Below, piece by piece: positions 35,591-43,050 of a stretch of DNA of 53,357 nucleotides; position 1 is the first letter of the stretch, and every line of letters starts with the position of its first letter. The DNA lies in the NCBI RefSeq assembly GCF_029193815.1, contig NZ_JARFVC010000026.1, positions 1 to 53,357 on the forward strand, written 5' to 3'. This stretch comes from Cytobacillus sp. S13-E01 (GTDB taxonomy: Bacteria > Bacillota > Bacilli > Bacillales > Bacillaceae_L). The position numbers were made by a program, and so were the translations under genes. The notes under the pieces are model-generated. The model was not told the DNA's origin and did no database searches. It saw nothing but the letters and a program-made list of their open reading frames with translations.

Positions 35591-35989
35591 ATGGATAAGA
35601 AGGAACATTCTAAAGCGCATGACATCAATGGCATAGAGGATTGGCTGCAGCAATTTTTCAATGATCCTTTTACTAATTATTTAGATGAATATCAATTTAG
35701 AGTTGATTTATTTGAAACTGACAGTGCATTTATTATTGAGGCAGAATTAAGTACGTTTAAAAAGGACCAAGTTTCTGTTGAAATTGATGGGTCAGATATT
35801 ATTATACAAGCAAAGTCACATCCACAAAATAGTGATCATCCTCCAACTATCTATGAAAGACAAATCACATTACCCTTCCCTTTAAGTTACAAGGTAATAG
35901 AAGCAACTTATGAAAAAGGAATAGTAGAGGTTATAGTAAACAAAGAGGGAAAACGAAAGACACCGGTAAAAACCATAAAAATAAAGTAA
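35591..35989 (+). CDS. cotM: Hsp20/alpha-crystallin family protein, CotM-like
   Basis: 132 aa from ATG 35591, which follows TGGAGG; the longer start at 35549 has none. The ACD region runs from YQFRVDLFETDSAFIIEAEL to the C-terminal strand EKGIVEVIVNKEGK, ending in a short I-K-I tail that may bind neighbouring subunits. B. subtilis CotM is the outer spore-coat Hsp20 protein and lies between yneK and sspP, exactly this place. The sel genes have been inserted on both sides. It could also be a generic small heat-shock protein. Confidence 0.8.
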   Translation: MDKKEHSKAHDINGIEDWLQQFFNDPFTNYLDEYQFRVDLFETDSAFIIEAELSTFKKDQVSVEIDGSDIIIQAKSHPQNSDHPPTIYERQITLPFPLSYKVIEATYEKGIVEVIVNKEGKRKTPVKTIKIK

Positions 35990-35993
35990 TAAA

Positions 35994-36011
35994 GCCCTGC
36001 TTGGGCAGGGC
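35994..36011. terminator. Terminator of the SelW-like gene (and cotM)
   Basis: GCCCTGC pairs with GCAGGGC around TTGG. On the minus strand the stem is followed by TTTATTAC and TTTATTTTT, so it acts mainly on the selenoprotein transcript. Confidence 0.75.
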
Positions 36012-36022
36012 AAATACACTCA

Positions 36023-36262
36023 TTACATTTGTTCAATTTGTGATATCATTTCATCGGCCTGTGGAAATTTTCCAACTTCTAATTTAGAGTAAAGCTTTTC
36101 TCCGTTCACCGTAACTTCAAATGCGCCACCAGAACTTGGAATAAGTTCTAAAGTAGAGATGTCAGGTCTGAAATGGTTAAATAATGCTTCCGCGAAACTC
36201 GCGGCTTTTGGAGCGTAGTTTCACTGCATGCAAAATTCAACATGTATTTTATAATTTTTCAA
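36023..36262 (-). CDS. SelW/Rdx-like selenoprotein, CxxU motif encoded with in-frame UGA
   Basis: 80 codons including stop. It starts at TTG 36262, six bases after GGGGGAG. It reads MKNYKIHVEFCMQ, then TGA (codon 14, 36221-36223), then NYAPKAASFAEALFNHF, SGGAFEVTVNGEKLYSKLEV and GKFPQADEMISQIEQM, with TAA at 36025-36023. With UGA as selenocysteine it has C11-M-Q-U14, the CxxU/CxxC redox motif of SelW/SelT/SelH (Rdx) proteins, and G-A/G-F-E-V-x-V and the K-x-G-x-F-P end match. The 65 codons after the UGA are all open. A SECIS hairpin, the neighbouring selA, selB and selC, and its own promoter support it. Gene finders stop at codon 14. Confidence 0.93.
36190..36223 (-). promoter_or_regulatory. 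Bacterial SECIS element with the Sec UGA
   Basis: On the transcript, UGA (36223-36221) is followed by 16 nt and then CCGCGA-GUU-UCGCGG, a perfect 6-bp stem with a 3-nt loop (36204-36190). The first loop base is G, as typical of bacterial SECIS apical loops, and the distance lies in the usual window. SelB should bind this hairpin. Confidence 0.88.
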
Positions 36263-36317
36263 GTTGAACTCCCCCTATTTAAAGAATTTTGCCCAGTATA
36301 TTCTTTGGACTATTAAT

Positions 36318-36346
36318 ATTGTAGTATAGGCATTATAATTTCTCAA
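36318..36346 (-). promoter_or_regulatory. Sigma-A promoter of the SelW-like gene
   Basis: Minus strand: TTGAGA, 17-bp spacer, TACAAT (coordinates 36346-36341 and 36323-36318). It gives a leader of about 50 nt. The gene is thus transcribed separately from selB, which ends just upstream at 36397. Confidence 0.72.
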
Positions 36347-36396
36347 AATATTTAAACCTTATTCATCAATATCACTAACTTGCTTGAAGTATACAT

Positions 36397-38283
36397 TTAT
36401 GTTTTAACCCAAAACCTTTTATTATCTTCCCTTTTAGTAACCCTCAAAGTATCAAAAAGTTCTAGTAAGGGCACTAAATATTTCCTCGAAACACTAAGAA
36501 TCTCTTTGGCATCTTTTAATTCAAACCCTGTTTCTGTATGTTCCTTTAACCGATTAATTGCATTCCAAATCACTGCACCATTCACGACAAGTTTATCATC
36601 TAGTTGATAAACTTGATTTGTAGTGAGAAGGAACCACTTGAGTTCCCCCGCTTCTTTTTCAGGTAAACCAACTAATGATGTATACTCATCCCAGGGTTTA
36701 ACATGTAACTGATCTTCTTCAATTGAAAGAATAAGCTGCTCCATTCGTTTAGCCCATTGTTTTGGAAAGGTAGGTTTAAAGTTTACTGCTGATATGAATT
36801 GACCCTCTTTTTTAACCGTTTTATCTTCTAGCATTAAATCTAGTGTGTGTTCCACTACATTTTTTGGATAGGTCCGAGAAAGCTCTTGATTGATTTCTGC
36901 CTTATTCATTCCTAACCGTAAAGGATTGTTAGTATGGTATTCCTCTATTAAAGAAATCACTTTCTTACGTAATTCGTTTATAATACTATTATGAGTATAG
37001 TAACCAGCTCTAAGTTTTATAAATTTTTCTTCATTCAGGAGCTCTGCGATAGTGTACTCATCAAGGGAAGTTACTTTCATAAGCTCAGCTTTTAATAGTT
37101 CTTTATGTTGATGAAACGCATCCAGCATTCGGTCAAGCGGAGTCCCTTCTCTTTTTTGAGTAAGCATTTCGATAGTTTTTTCACCAAATCTATATTTTTT
37201 TCCGTGAGGGTCAATAACCCATCCTCCTGCAATTGTCTCGGTTGGTGAAGGTCTTCTGATAATAAGGCGGTCTCCCCGTTTCGTAACAATTGGTTCTTCA
37301 AGTCGTAGTTGACATAATACTTCTTCCGTTTCACCTTCAACTTCATTACGGTCAAAGAAGACGATTTTTCCAAGCACTTCTGACGTACCGATATGACACT
37401 TAATTAAGCCGCGTTGCTTAACTACATGATCCAAATCAGATACAAATTTAATCGTCACATCAATTGTTTCTGTAACAACATAATGCTTTGAAGAAACGAG
37501 TACGTCTCCTCGTTTTACGTCATTTGTGTTAATACCTGAAAGGTTGACGGCAACACGTTGTCCGGCATTCGCACTATTTGTCGATTGTTGATGTATTTGA
37601 AGCTGCCTTGCCTTGGTTTCAATTAATGATGGTAGAATCGTTAAATGGTCACCATCCTGAACAGACCCTTCATACACTGTACCTCTTACCACGGTCCCCT
37701 GACCCTTAACCGTAAATACTTGGTCAATTGGTAATCTAAAGCTGCCCGAGGAATTACGTGCTTCTAGTTGCTGTAGTTGATTTTTTATAGTATTTTTTAA
37801 TTCTACTATTCCAACCTGCGAAATACTATCTACTAAAACCATTTCGGCATTCTCAAATACAGTCCCTACTAATTGCTCCGAAATCTCTTCCCGTACAAGT
37901 TCAGTAAAATCCTGGTCTACTTTTTCAATCTTACTAATGGCAACAATTCCGCGTTTCACACCTAGAAACGAGAGAATTTCTAGATGTTCTTTTGTTTGTG
38001 GCATGACTCCCTCGTCTGCTGCGACAACCAAAATTACAAGATCTATCCCCGCAACACCTGCAATCATCTGCCTAATAAATCGTTCATGACCAGGTACATC
38101 AATAACCGAAATAGCCATTGTATCATCAATATGTAAAGGAGCAAACCCCAGTTCAATCGAGATTTGCCGTTCTTTCTCCTCTTTTAAACGATCTGTGTCT
38201 ACACTTGTAAGAGCCTTTGTTAAAGATGTTTTCCCATGATCAATATGCCCTGCCATTCCAATTGTAAAATAACGTTTCTCCAT
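36397..38283 (-). CDS. selB: Selenocysteine-specific elongation factor SelB
   Basis: 628 aa. A GTPase that brings Sec-tRNA to UGA codons marked by a SECIS. G1 is GMAGHIDHGKTSLTKAL (residues 9-25), G3 DVPGHERFIRQMI, and G4 ISKIEKVD, a variant of NKxD. Domains II/III follow; the last third holds winged-helix repeats that bind the mRNA hairpin (IIWN-type segments at 540-620). ATG 38283 is preferred over the TTG at 38286 because GGTGAT is then correctly spaced. It is transcribed away from selC and toward the selenoprotein gene. Confidence 0.95.
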   Translation of the reverse strand: MEKRYFTIGMAGHIDHGKTSLTKALTSVDTDRLKEEKERQISIELGFAPLHIDDTMAISVIDVPGHERFIRQMIAGVAGIDLVILVVAADEGVMPQTKEHLEILSFLGVKRGIVAISKIEKVDQDFTELVREEISEQLVGTVFENAEMVLVDSISQVGIVELKNTIKNQLQQLEARNSSGSFRLPIDQVFTVKGQGTVVRGTVYEGSVQDGDHLTILPSLIETKARQLQIHQQSTNSANAGQRVAVNLSGINTNDVKRGDVLVSSKHYVVTETIDVTIKFVSDLDHVVKQRGLIKCHIGTSEVLGKIVFFDRNEVEGETEEVLCQLRLEEPIVTKRGDRLIIRRPSPTETIAGGWVIDPHGKKYRFGEKTIEMLTQKREGTPLDRMLDAFHQHKELLKAELMKVTSLDEYTIAELLNEEKFIKLRAGYYTHNSIINELRKKVISLIEEYHTNNPLRLGMNKAEINQELSRTYPKNVVEHTLDLMLEDKTVKKEGQFISAVNFKPTFPKQWAKRMEQLILSIEEDQLHVKPWDEYTSLVGLPEKEAGELKWFLLTTNQVYQLDDKLVVNGAVIWNAINRLKEHTETGFELKDAKEILSVSRKYLVPLLELFDTLRVTKREDNKRFWVKT

Positions 38284-38397
38284 CAAATCACCTGCTTACT
38301 TTCTATATATAAAGAATCAGTTTATATTATGCACCCTTTTAAAATACTTTAACGGGTATTTAGAGGATATTCAAGGAGGAAGCTCTATACTTAATAC

Positions 38398-38426
38398 TTG
38401 TATCTATGGAGAAGTGCTTGTATAAT
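38398..38426 (+). promoter_or_regulatory. Sigma-A promoter of selC
   Basis: TTGTAT (38398-38403), 17-bp spacer, TATAAT (38421-38426). Expected transcription start near 38433, about 14 nt before the mature tRNA. Confidence 0.82.
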
Positions 38427-38446
38427 TATAAATGCACATAAAATAC

Positions 38447-38543
38447 GGGGCTGATTGCAAAGCTGGTGCTTGTCTCGGTCTTCAAAACCGCATGTGAGGC
38501 GCGTGCCGTCTCAGGTGGGTTCGATTCCCACGCAGTCCCGCCA
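38447..38543 (+). tRNA. selC: tRNA-Sec (UCA anticodon)
   Basis: 97 nt including encoded CCA, much longer than usual tRNAs. Acceptor GGGGCTG pairs with CAGTCCC (one G-U), the anticodon loop is CTTCAAA with anticodon TCA, and the stem CGGT/ACCG closes it. A long variable arm (CATGTGAGGCGCGTGCCGTC region) follows, then the T arm GTGGG-TTCGATT-CCCAC. The extended acceptor/T-arm helix and long variable arm are diagnostic. It decodes UGA as selenocysteine after charging with Ser by SerRS and conversion by SelA. The eighth acceptor pair (A-G) appears mismatched. Confidence 0.95.
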
Positions 38544-38640
38544 AATTTTACAAATTGCTGATAATAATATTAAATTTACGGTCACATTCGTTAAAAGTAT
38601 CGTCTAAACTTAGAGAGTATATTCCTAAGATAATCAAGAG

Positions 38641-38673
38641 AAGCTTAACTATAATTGGTTAAGCTTTTTTTCT
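38641..38673 (+). terminator. Terminator downstream of selC
   Basis: AAGCTTAAC and GTTAAGCTT around TATAATTG, followed by a run of T. About 97 bp after selC. Confidence 0.88.
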
Positions 38674-38840
38674 TTATCATGACTCATCATGTATTCGGGA
38701 TGCTACCATGTTCGTTCATTTATATTTAAATTGACGGTATGTCGTGAAGAAACTGAATAAAAAGAAAAATTGTATTTTATTTCGATATTCGAAATGATAA
38801 GATAGATTCATAGTTTTTAAACTTATGGAGGAATGTGAAA

Positions 38841-40838
38841 ATGACGAAACGACCAATTACAGCGGAAGATTTATGTAAGTTTAAATTTGTTGGAGACCCA
38901 CAGGTTTCTCCTAACAAAGATAAAGCAGCCTATATTTTAACCCATGTAGATAAAGAAAAGGATGGCTACTATTCTTATGTTTATGTAACTGATATGAAAG
39001 ACGAAGGAAGACAGTTTACATCACATTATTCAAAGGAAAGCTTAGTGAAGGATGTAGCTCCAAAATGGTCACCTGATGGGAAAACAATTGCCTTCCGTTC
39101 TAACCGTACTGGAAAAAATCAAGTCTGGCTTTTACATACAGATGGTGGTGAAGCAATCCAATTAACAGATGTAAAACAAGGTGTTGGTGATTTTGTTTGG
39201 TCTCCAGATGGAAAACAGTTAGCTCTAGTCATTAATGGTGAGTTAAAGCTAAACTCTGATAAAGAAGAAGAGAAAAAAGAAGAAAAAAGCGATGTTAAGG
39301 TGATTACTAGACTTCGTTATAAAATGGACGGAATTGGCATTTTAAATGATGACCGAAAGCATATTTATTTATTTGATTTAGATACAAAGAACTTTACAAA
39401 AGTAACTGAGGGGGAACATGATTTTTCTCAGCCACGTTTTTCTGCAGATGGAAAAAACCTATTTTATATTGGAACAAAATCAGAAGATAAAGAATGGGGT
39501 TATCTTTCTGCTATTTGGAAATACGATTTAGCCACAAAAGGAGAAGCCCTATTTTATCAAGCTAATGGGAATATCATGTCACCTTCTCTATCTTCTGACG
39601 GCAAATGGTTAGCAGTTGCTGGTCATACTCGTGGTGAAAGAAGTCAAGGTAATGCAAATGTCCTTCTTATTTCTATTGAAACAGGTAAGTTGAAAAATTT
39701 AACGGAGGACTTTGATTACACGGTTGGAAACTTAGTTGGCGTCGACGCTAAATTTGATACTGCTGATCATCGACTTATTTGGGATTCTACTAGTTCTTAC
39801 CTTTATTTTATTGCTACTGTTGGTGGAGACTGTCAGTTATTTAAGGTAGACCTTCAAGGAGAGGTTTCACCTGCGTTATCATCTGCACAAGCATCTGTTA
39901 CTTCCTTTGATATTGTAAGTGAGGAAAAAGCGGTTCTTGTTCTTGCTACTTCTCAATCAACTGGAGATCTAGTTATTCAAAATTTGAATAATCTAGAACA
40001 CCGAGAGGCACTTACTACTTGGAATCAAGGTTTATATGATGAGGTCCATTTAAGTGTTCCTGAGAATTTCCACTATAAGAGTACAGATGGACAGAATATT
40101 GAAGGTTGGATTTTAAAGCCTTACGGGTACGAAGATGGAACCAAATATCCTATGATCCTTCAAATACACGGAGGCCCAGCTACTGCATATGGAAATGGCC
40201 TTCATCATGAAATGCAATTAATGGCTGCAAAGGGTTATGTTGTTCTTTATACAAACCCAAGAGGAAGCCACGGCTATGGACATGAATTCGTAAATGCTGT
40301 TATCGGCGATTACGGCGGGATGGATTATGAAGATATCATGGCTGGAGTAGATTACTCTTTAGACACATTTGACTACATCGATAAAGACCAATTATTTGTA
40401 ACTGGAGGCAGCTATGGTGGGTACATGACCAATGTAATCGTCACACGTACAGACCGTTTTAAGGCTGCTGTTACGCAACGAAGCATTTGTAACTGGCATA
40501 GTTTTTATGGAACAAGTGATATTGGTTTCTTCTTTACCGAATGGCAGCATGGTCATGCAGATTTATGGGATGATGTCGAGAAGCTATTAAAGCTATCTCC
40601 TATCCACTATGCACGTAATGTAAAAACACCTACATTAATATTACACAGTGAGCAAGATTTACGTTGTCCAATGGAGCAAGCAGAGCAATGGTATATCGCA
40701 CTAAAGCGTTTAGGTGTAGATACTAAGCTAGTTCGCTTTCCTGATGAAAACCATGATCTGTCACGTTCAGGCAACCCTAAGCACCGCTTAGAGCGACTTC
40801 AACATTTAATTGATTGGTTTGATGTTCGTCGTTCATAA
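38841..40838 (+). CDS. S9 family peptidase (acylaminoacyl-peptidase type, YuxL-like)
   Basis: 665 aa from ATG 38841 (TGGAGG nine bases upstream; the GTG at 38835 is too close). The N-terminal propeller (residues 1-400) has repeated S-P-D-G-K-x-I/L-A-F motifs (APKWSPDGKTIAFRSNRTG, FVWSPDGKQLALV). The catalytic domain has VTGGSYGGYMTNVI (Ser), HSEQDLRCPMEQAE (Asp) and FPDENHDLSRSG (His). A lysine/glutamate-rich loop at about 140-150 is an insertion. It is cytoplasmic and likely releases N-acylated residues from peptides. Confidence 0.92.
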   Translation: MTKRPITAEDLCKFKFVGDPQVSPNKDKAAYILTHVDKEKDGYYSYVYVTDMKDEGRQFTSHYSKESLVKDVAPKWSPDGKTIAFRSNRTGKNQVWLLHTDGGEAIQLTDVKQGVGDFVWSPDGKQLALVINGELKLNSDKEEEKKEEKSDVKVITRLRYKMDGIGILNDDRKHIYLFDLDTKNFTKVTEGEHDFSQPRFSADGKNLFYIGTKSEDKEWGYLSAIWKYDLATKGEALFYQANGNIMSPSLSSDGKWLAVAGHTRGERSQGNANVLLISIETGKLKNLTEDFDYTVGNLVGVDAKFDTADHRLIWDSTSSYLYFIATVGGDCQLFKVDLQGEVSPALSSAQASVTSFDIVSEEKAVLVLATSQSTGDLVIQNLNNLEHREALTTWNQGLYDEVHLSVPENFHYKSTDGQNIEGWILKPYGYEDGTKYPMILQIHGGPATAYGNGLHHEMQLMAAKGYVVLYTNPRGSHGYGHEFVNAVIGDYGGMDYEDIMAGVDYSLDTFDYIDKDQLFVTGGSYGGYMTNVIVTRTDRFKAAVTQRSICNWHSFYGTSDIGFFFTEWQHGHADLWDDVEKLLKLSPIHYARNVKTPTLILHSEQDLRCPMEQAEQWYIALKRLGVDTKLVRFPDENHDLSRSGNPKHRLERLQHLIDWFDVRRS

Positions 40839-40888
40839 ACGGACCTTTAGAAGCGGGTCTCCATTTTAACAATGTACTATCTACAATA

Positions 40889-40925
40889 AAAGGTGATCTA
40901 GAATTTTTCTCTAGATCACTTTTTA
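40889..40925 (+). terminator. Terminator of the S9 peptidase gene
   Basis: AAGGTGATCTAGA and TCTAGATCACTTTTT form a long stem (one mismatch); about 50 bp past the stop. Confidence 0.9.
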
Positions 40926-41112
40926 GATTTATGTGTTTACCTTATTGGATAAGTGAAGAAAAAGACACACGCTTGAACTCCCGTACACTACGAAAGGCGC
41001 TAACAAAGAATTCGTTTATTTACATAAACGAGTCTAGAAGACTTTGTTATTCCACTTACCACGAATCTTGTGAATAATATTTAACAAACCTGACCTTTTT
41101 AAATACATTAAA

Positions 41113-41142
41113 AAAGACAGGCACTAGGAAGAGCCTGTCTTT
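41113..41142 (-). terminator. Terminator of the cold-shock gene
   Basis: AAAGACAGGC (41113-41122) pairs with GCCTGTCTTT (41133-41142); the minus strand then reads TTTAATG. 14 bp past the csp stop. Confidence 0.88.
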
Positions 41143-41156
41143 GAAATTGCTATTAA

Positions 41157-41357
41157 TTATGCTTTACGCACGTTAGCAGCTTGAGCACCACGTTGACCTT
41201 GCTCAACATCAAATGTTACTGCTTGGCCTTCTTCAAGTGATTTGAAACCTTCGCCTTGGATAGCTGAGAAATGTACGAATACATCTTCTCCACCTTGACG
41301 TTCGATGAATCCAAAACCTTTTTCTGCGTTAAACCATTTCACTGTACCTGTTTCCAT
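41157..41357 (-). CDS. Cold-shock protein (CspA/CspB family)
   Basis: 66 aa from ATG 41357, preceded by AGGAGGC; the upstream frame start lacks a site. Nucleic-acid-binding motifs RNP1 (KGFGFIER) and RNP2 (VFVHF) are present. It binds single-stranded RNA as a chaperone. The region 41358-41450 on the minus strand is its leader, which in this family folds as a cold sensor; I see no strong cold-box by eye. Which csp paralogue it is cannot be told. Confidence 0.94.
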   Translation of the reverse strand: METGTVKWFNAEKGFGFIERQGGEDVFVHFSAIQGEGFKSLEEGQAVTFDVEQGQRGAQAANVRKA

Positions 41358-41590
41358 TGTATTGCCTCCTATTGTGGTAGTTATCCACTTTGTATTACTA
41401 TTCTTGCTCATTTAATATATCCAGCTGAAAAGCCATGAGAACTTTTTAATCTAAACATGCCGAACAAACAAAAATAATCCTTTATTAGAATAACATGAAA
41501 TTAAAAGGAAAGCAATCTAAAATATGAGCTATTCTTACTAGCAAAGTTTTTAGTAGCTTTTCTTTTGCGAATAGTATTTTAACCTGTTTT

Positions 41591-41625
41591 TGGTGCCTAG
41601 CTCAAGGTTCCCTGCACTTTTCTTA
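41591..41625 (-). repeat. Short degenerate copy of the intergenic repeat family
   Basis: TGGTGCCTAGCTCAAGGTTC followed by CCTGCACTTTTCTTAGG is a decayed mini copy in reverse orientation. It sits between the divergent csp and XRE genes. Confidence 0.4.
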
Positions 41626-41719
41626 GGTTAACTAGTCCTTAGAATTGTAAACCGTTTCCTTAGATTGTTTGAATTACCATTCATCTATGTTATACTATTA
41701 AAAAAAGCGAGGTGCCATT

Positions 41720-41935
41720 TTGACAAAATATACAGCAAAAAAGAGTAATCTAAAAGAAATATTATTAAAAAACAATACAAACATAGAAGCTTTGGAAAAG
41801 AATACACAAATTCCCAAAAGTCAACTAAACGACTATATGTCTAAAAAAGTTATGAATGTGAATACAGCCATGACGATTTCTAAAGAATTAAATTGTCAAA
41901 TAGAAGATTTGTATGTCTGGAAGACAGCGGAGTAG
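41720..41935 (+). CDS. XRE-family helix-turn-helix regulator (71 aa)
   Basis: It starts with TTG 41720 after GAGGTG. The entire protein is one Cro/CI domain: LKEILLKNNTNIEALEKNTQ, then IPKSQLNDYMSKKVMNVNTA (recognition helix) and MTISKELNCQIEDLYVWKT. The final W resembles SinR-/YozG-like mini regulators that end IEDLYVW. No ligand domain. Target unknown; autoregulation is plausible. Single gene, convergent with the DUF1540 gene. Confidence 0.82.
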   Translation: MTKYTAKKSNLKEILLKNNTNIEALEKNTQIPKSQLNDYMSKKVMNVNTAMTISKELNCQIEDLYVWKTAE

Positions 41936-42027
41936 TTCACTTTCAAACTTTTCTTTAAGTGTGTTTATTATTCTTTTTATTGTCAAAGCCTCAGGAACGT
42001 GATAACAAATTAAATTGAGTAGTGGCA

Positions 42028-42062
42028 AAAGGTAAAGTGGTTTATTGACCACTTTACCTTTT
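42028..42062 (-). terminator. Terminator of the DUF1540 gene
   Basis: AAAAGGTAAAGTGGT and ACCACTTTACCTTTT (42048-42062) form a 15-bp stem; T-rich on both sides, so it may also serve the XRE gene. Confidence 0.88.
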
Positions 42063-42065
42063 CGC

Positions 42066-42275
42066 TTATTCCTTCGGTTTAAATGTTCTACAGCATGTTT
42101 CAGCAGACTTTTCTGCTTCATCCTGATGATCTTTATACCCTAATTCAGTACCGAATTCTGCGTCATATGTTGAATGGCGGTCTAAATCTACCATGATTTT
42201 CTCTGCTCGACATACATTTCCTTCCCCATAAAAAGTGCAGTTAGAAATCGAACACATTACCTCAACATTTGGCAT
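42066..42275 (-). CDS. DUF1540 domain protein
   Basis: 69 aa with ribosome site GAGGGG. DUF1540 pattern: VEVMCSISNCTFYGEGNVCR then AEKIMVDL, and a C-terminal SAETCCRTFKP. Five cysteines (8, 13, 19 and the CC pair) suggest metal binding. Members are common in spore-formers and unstudied. A 42-residue acidic stretch separates the cysteine groups. Confidence 0.88.
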   Translation of the reverse strand: MPNVEVMCSISNCTFYGEGNVCRAEKIMVDLDRHSTYDAEFGTELGYKDHQDEAEKSAETCCRTFKPKE

Positions 42276-42464
42276 ATAGTTCCCCTCGCATTTCTTATAT
42301 AGTTTTATAAAGGTTTCCTCTTCCTTCTATATTAATTTGGATATTTTTAAATCAAATTATGTGCTACTCCTACTGCTTTATCTTTCCTTTTTCATCTGTG
42401 TACCGTTACAATTGTGTTCGTAAGACATAAAATCCCCCGTATTTCTGGGAGGAAAGGCAATTCG

Positions 42465-42878
42465 TTAGTTTTTGATTAGGTGTTCATGTAACTTCTCTCT
42501 TACATCTTCTGGTATAGCTTCTGACTTTTGTGTTTTAAAATTAAAATTAACGTAGGTTGCACTTCCTTTTACGCAAAGCTTATCTTCCTGATGAATCTCC
42601 TCATACACCTCAAAACTGGAATTACCTATCTTCTGGATCCATGTTAAAACAGTTATTGGTGTTCCATAAAAGATCTGACTTATGTATTCTACATTCATTT
42701 TTATAATGACACATTTCCAATCCGAGAAAGATAAGGAAGGTGTAAAAAGCCTAAAAATCTCATCCCTTCCAGACTCAAACCAAACTGGAATTGTTGTATT
42801 ATTAATATGGCCTGCCCCATCTGTTTCAGAAACACGTGGATCAATCGTCTTCTTAAAAATAATAATTACCCCCTTCAA
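42465..42878 (-). CDS. Acyl-CoA thioesterase (hotdog fold)
   Basis: 137 aa. Signature DPRVSETDGAGHINNTTIPV (with Asp and His-Asn of the thioesterase site), then WFESGRDEIFRLF and YVNFNFKTQKSEAIP. The start is unclear: TTG 42878 has no ribosome site, while AAGGGGG lies inside the frame and is correctly spaced only to an ATT codon near 42863. A non-standard ATT start, or weak TTG use, must be invoked. It is distinct from YneP. Substrate unknown. Single gene. Confidence 0.85.
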   Translation of the reverse strand: MKGVIIIFKKTIDPRVSETDGAGHINNTTIPVWFESGRDEIFRLFTPSLSFSDWKCVIIKMNVEYISQIFYGTPITVLTWIQKIGNSSFEVYEEIHQEDKLCVKGSATYVNFNFKTQKSEAIPEDVREKLHEHLIKN

Positions 42879-42947
42879 TCATTTAAAAATTTTAAATCAC
42901 CAAAATTTTATTACAAATTAAAGAATTTGTAAAAAATATTTGTGTAA

Positions 42948-43017
42948 AGAAAAGCGCAGTGCGCCCAGAGCCAGACTCTAAAACTAGGTACAAATTTTTA
43001 TACTTTCCTTTCTTTTA
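42948..43017 (+). repeat. Short copy of the intergenic repeat family
   Basis: AAGAAAAGCGCAGTGCGCCC, AGAGCCAGACTCTAAAACTA and tail AAATTTTTATACTTTCCTTT. The centre is missing. It meets the proA terminator directly. Confidence 0.75.
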
Positions 43018-43047
43018 AAAAAACCAAGCCGAGTGACTTGGTTTTTT
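43018..43047 (-). terminator. Terminator of the proline operon
   Basis: AAAAACCAAG and CTTGGTTTTT form a stem around CCGAGTGA; 4 bp past the proA stop. Confidence 0.88.
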
Positions 43048-43050
43048 CTT

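Noticed and set aside
24528-40838. The two S9 peptidases as a recent duplication
   Set aside because: Propeller domains and flanks differ strongly; only catalytic motifs are shared.
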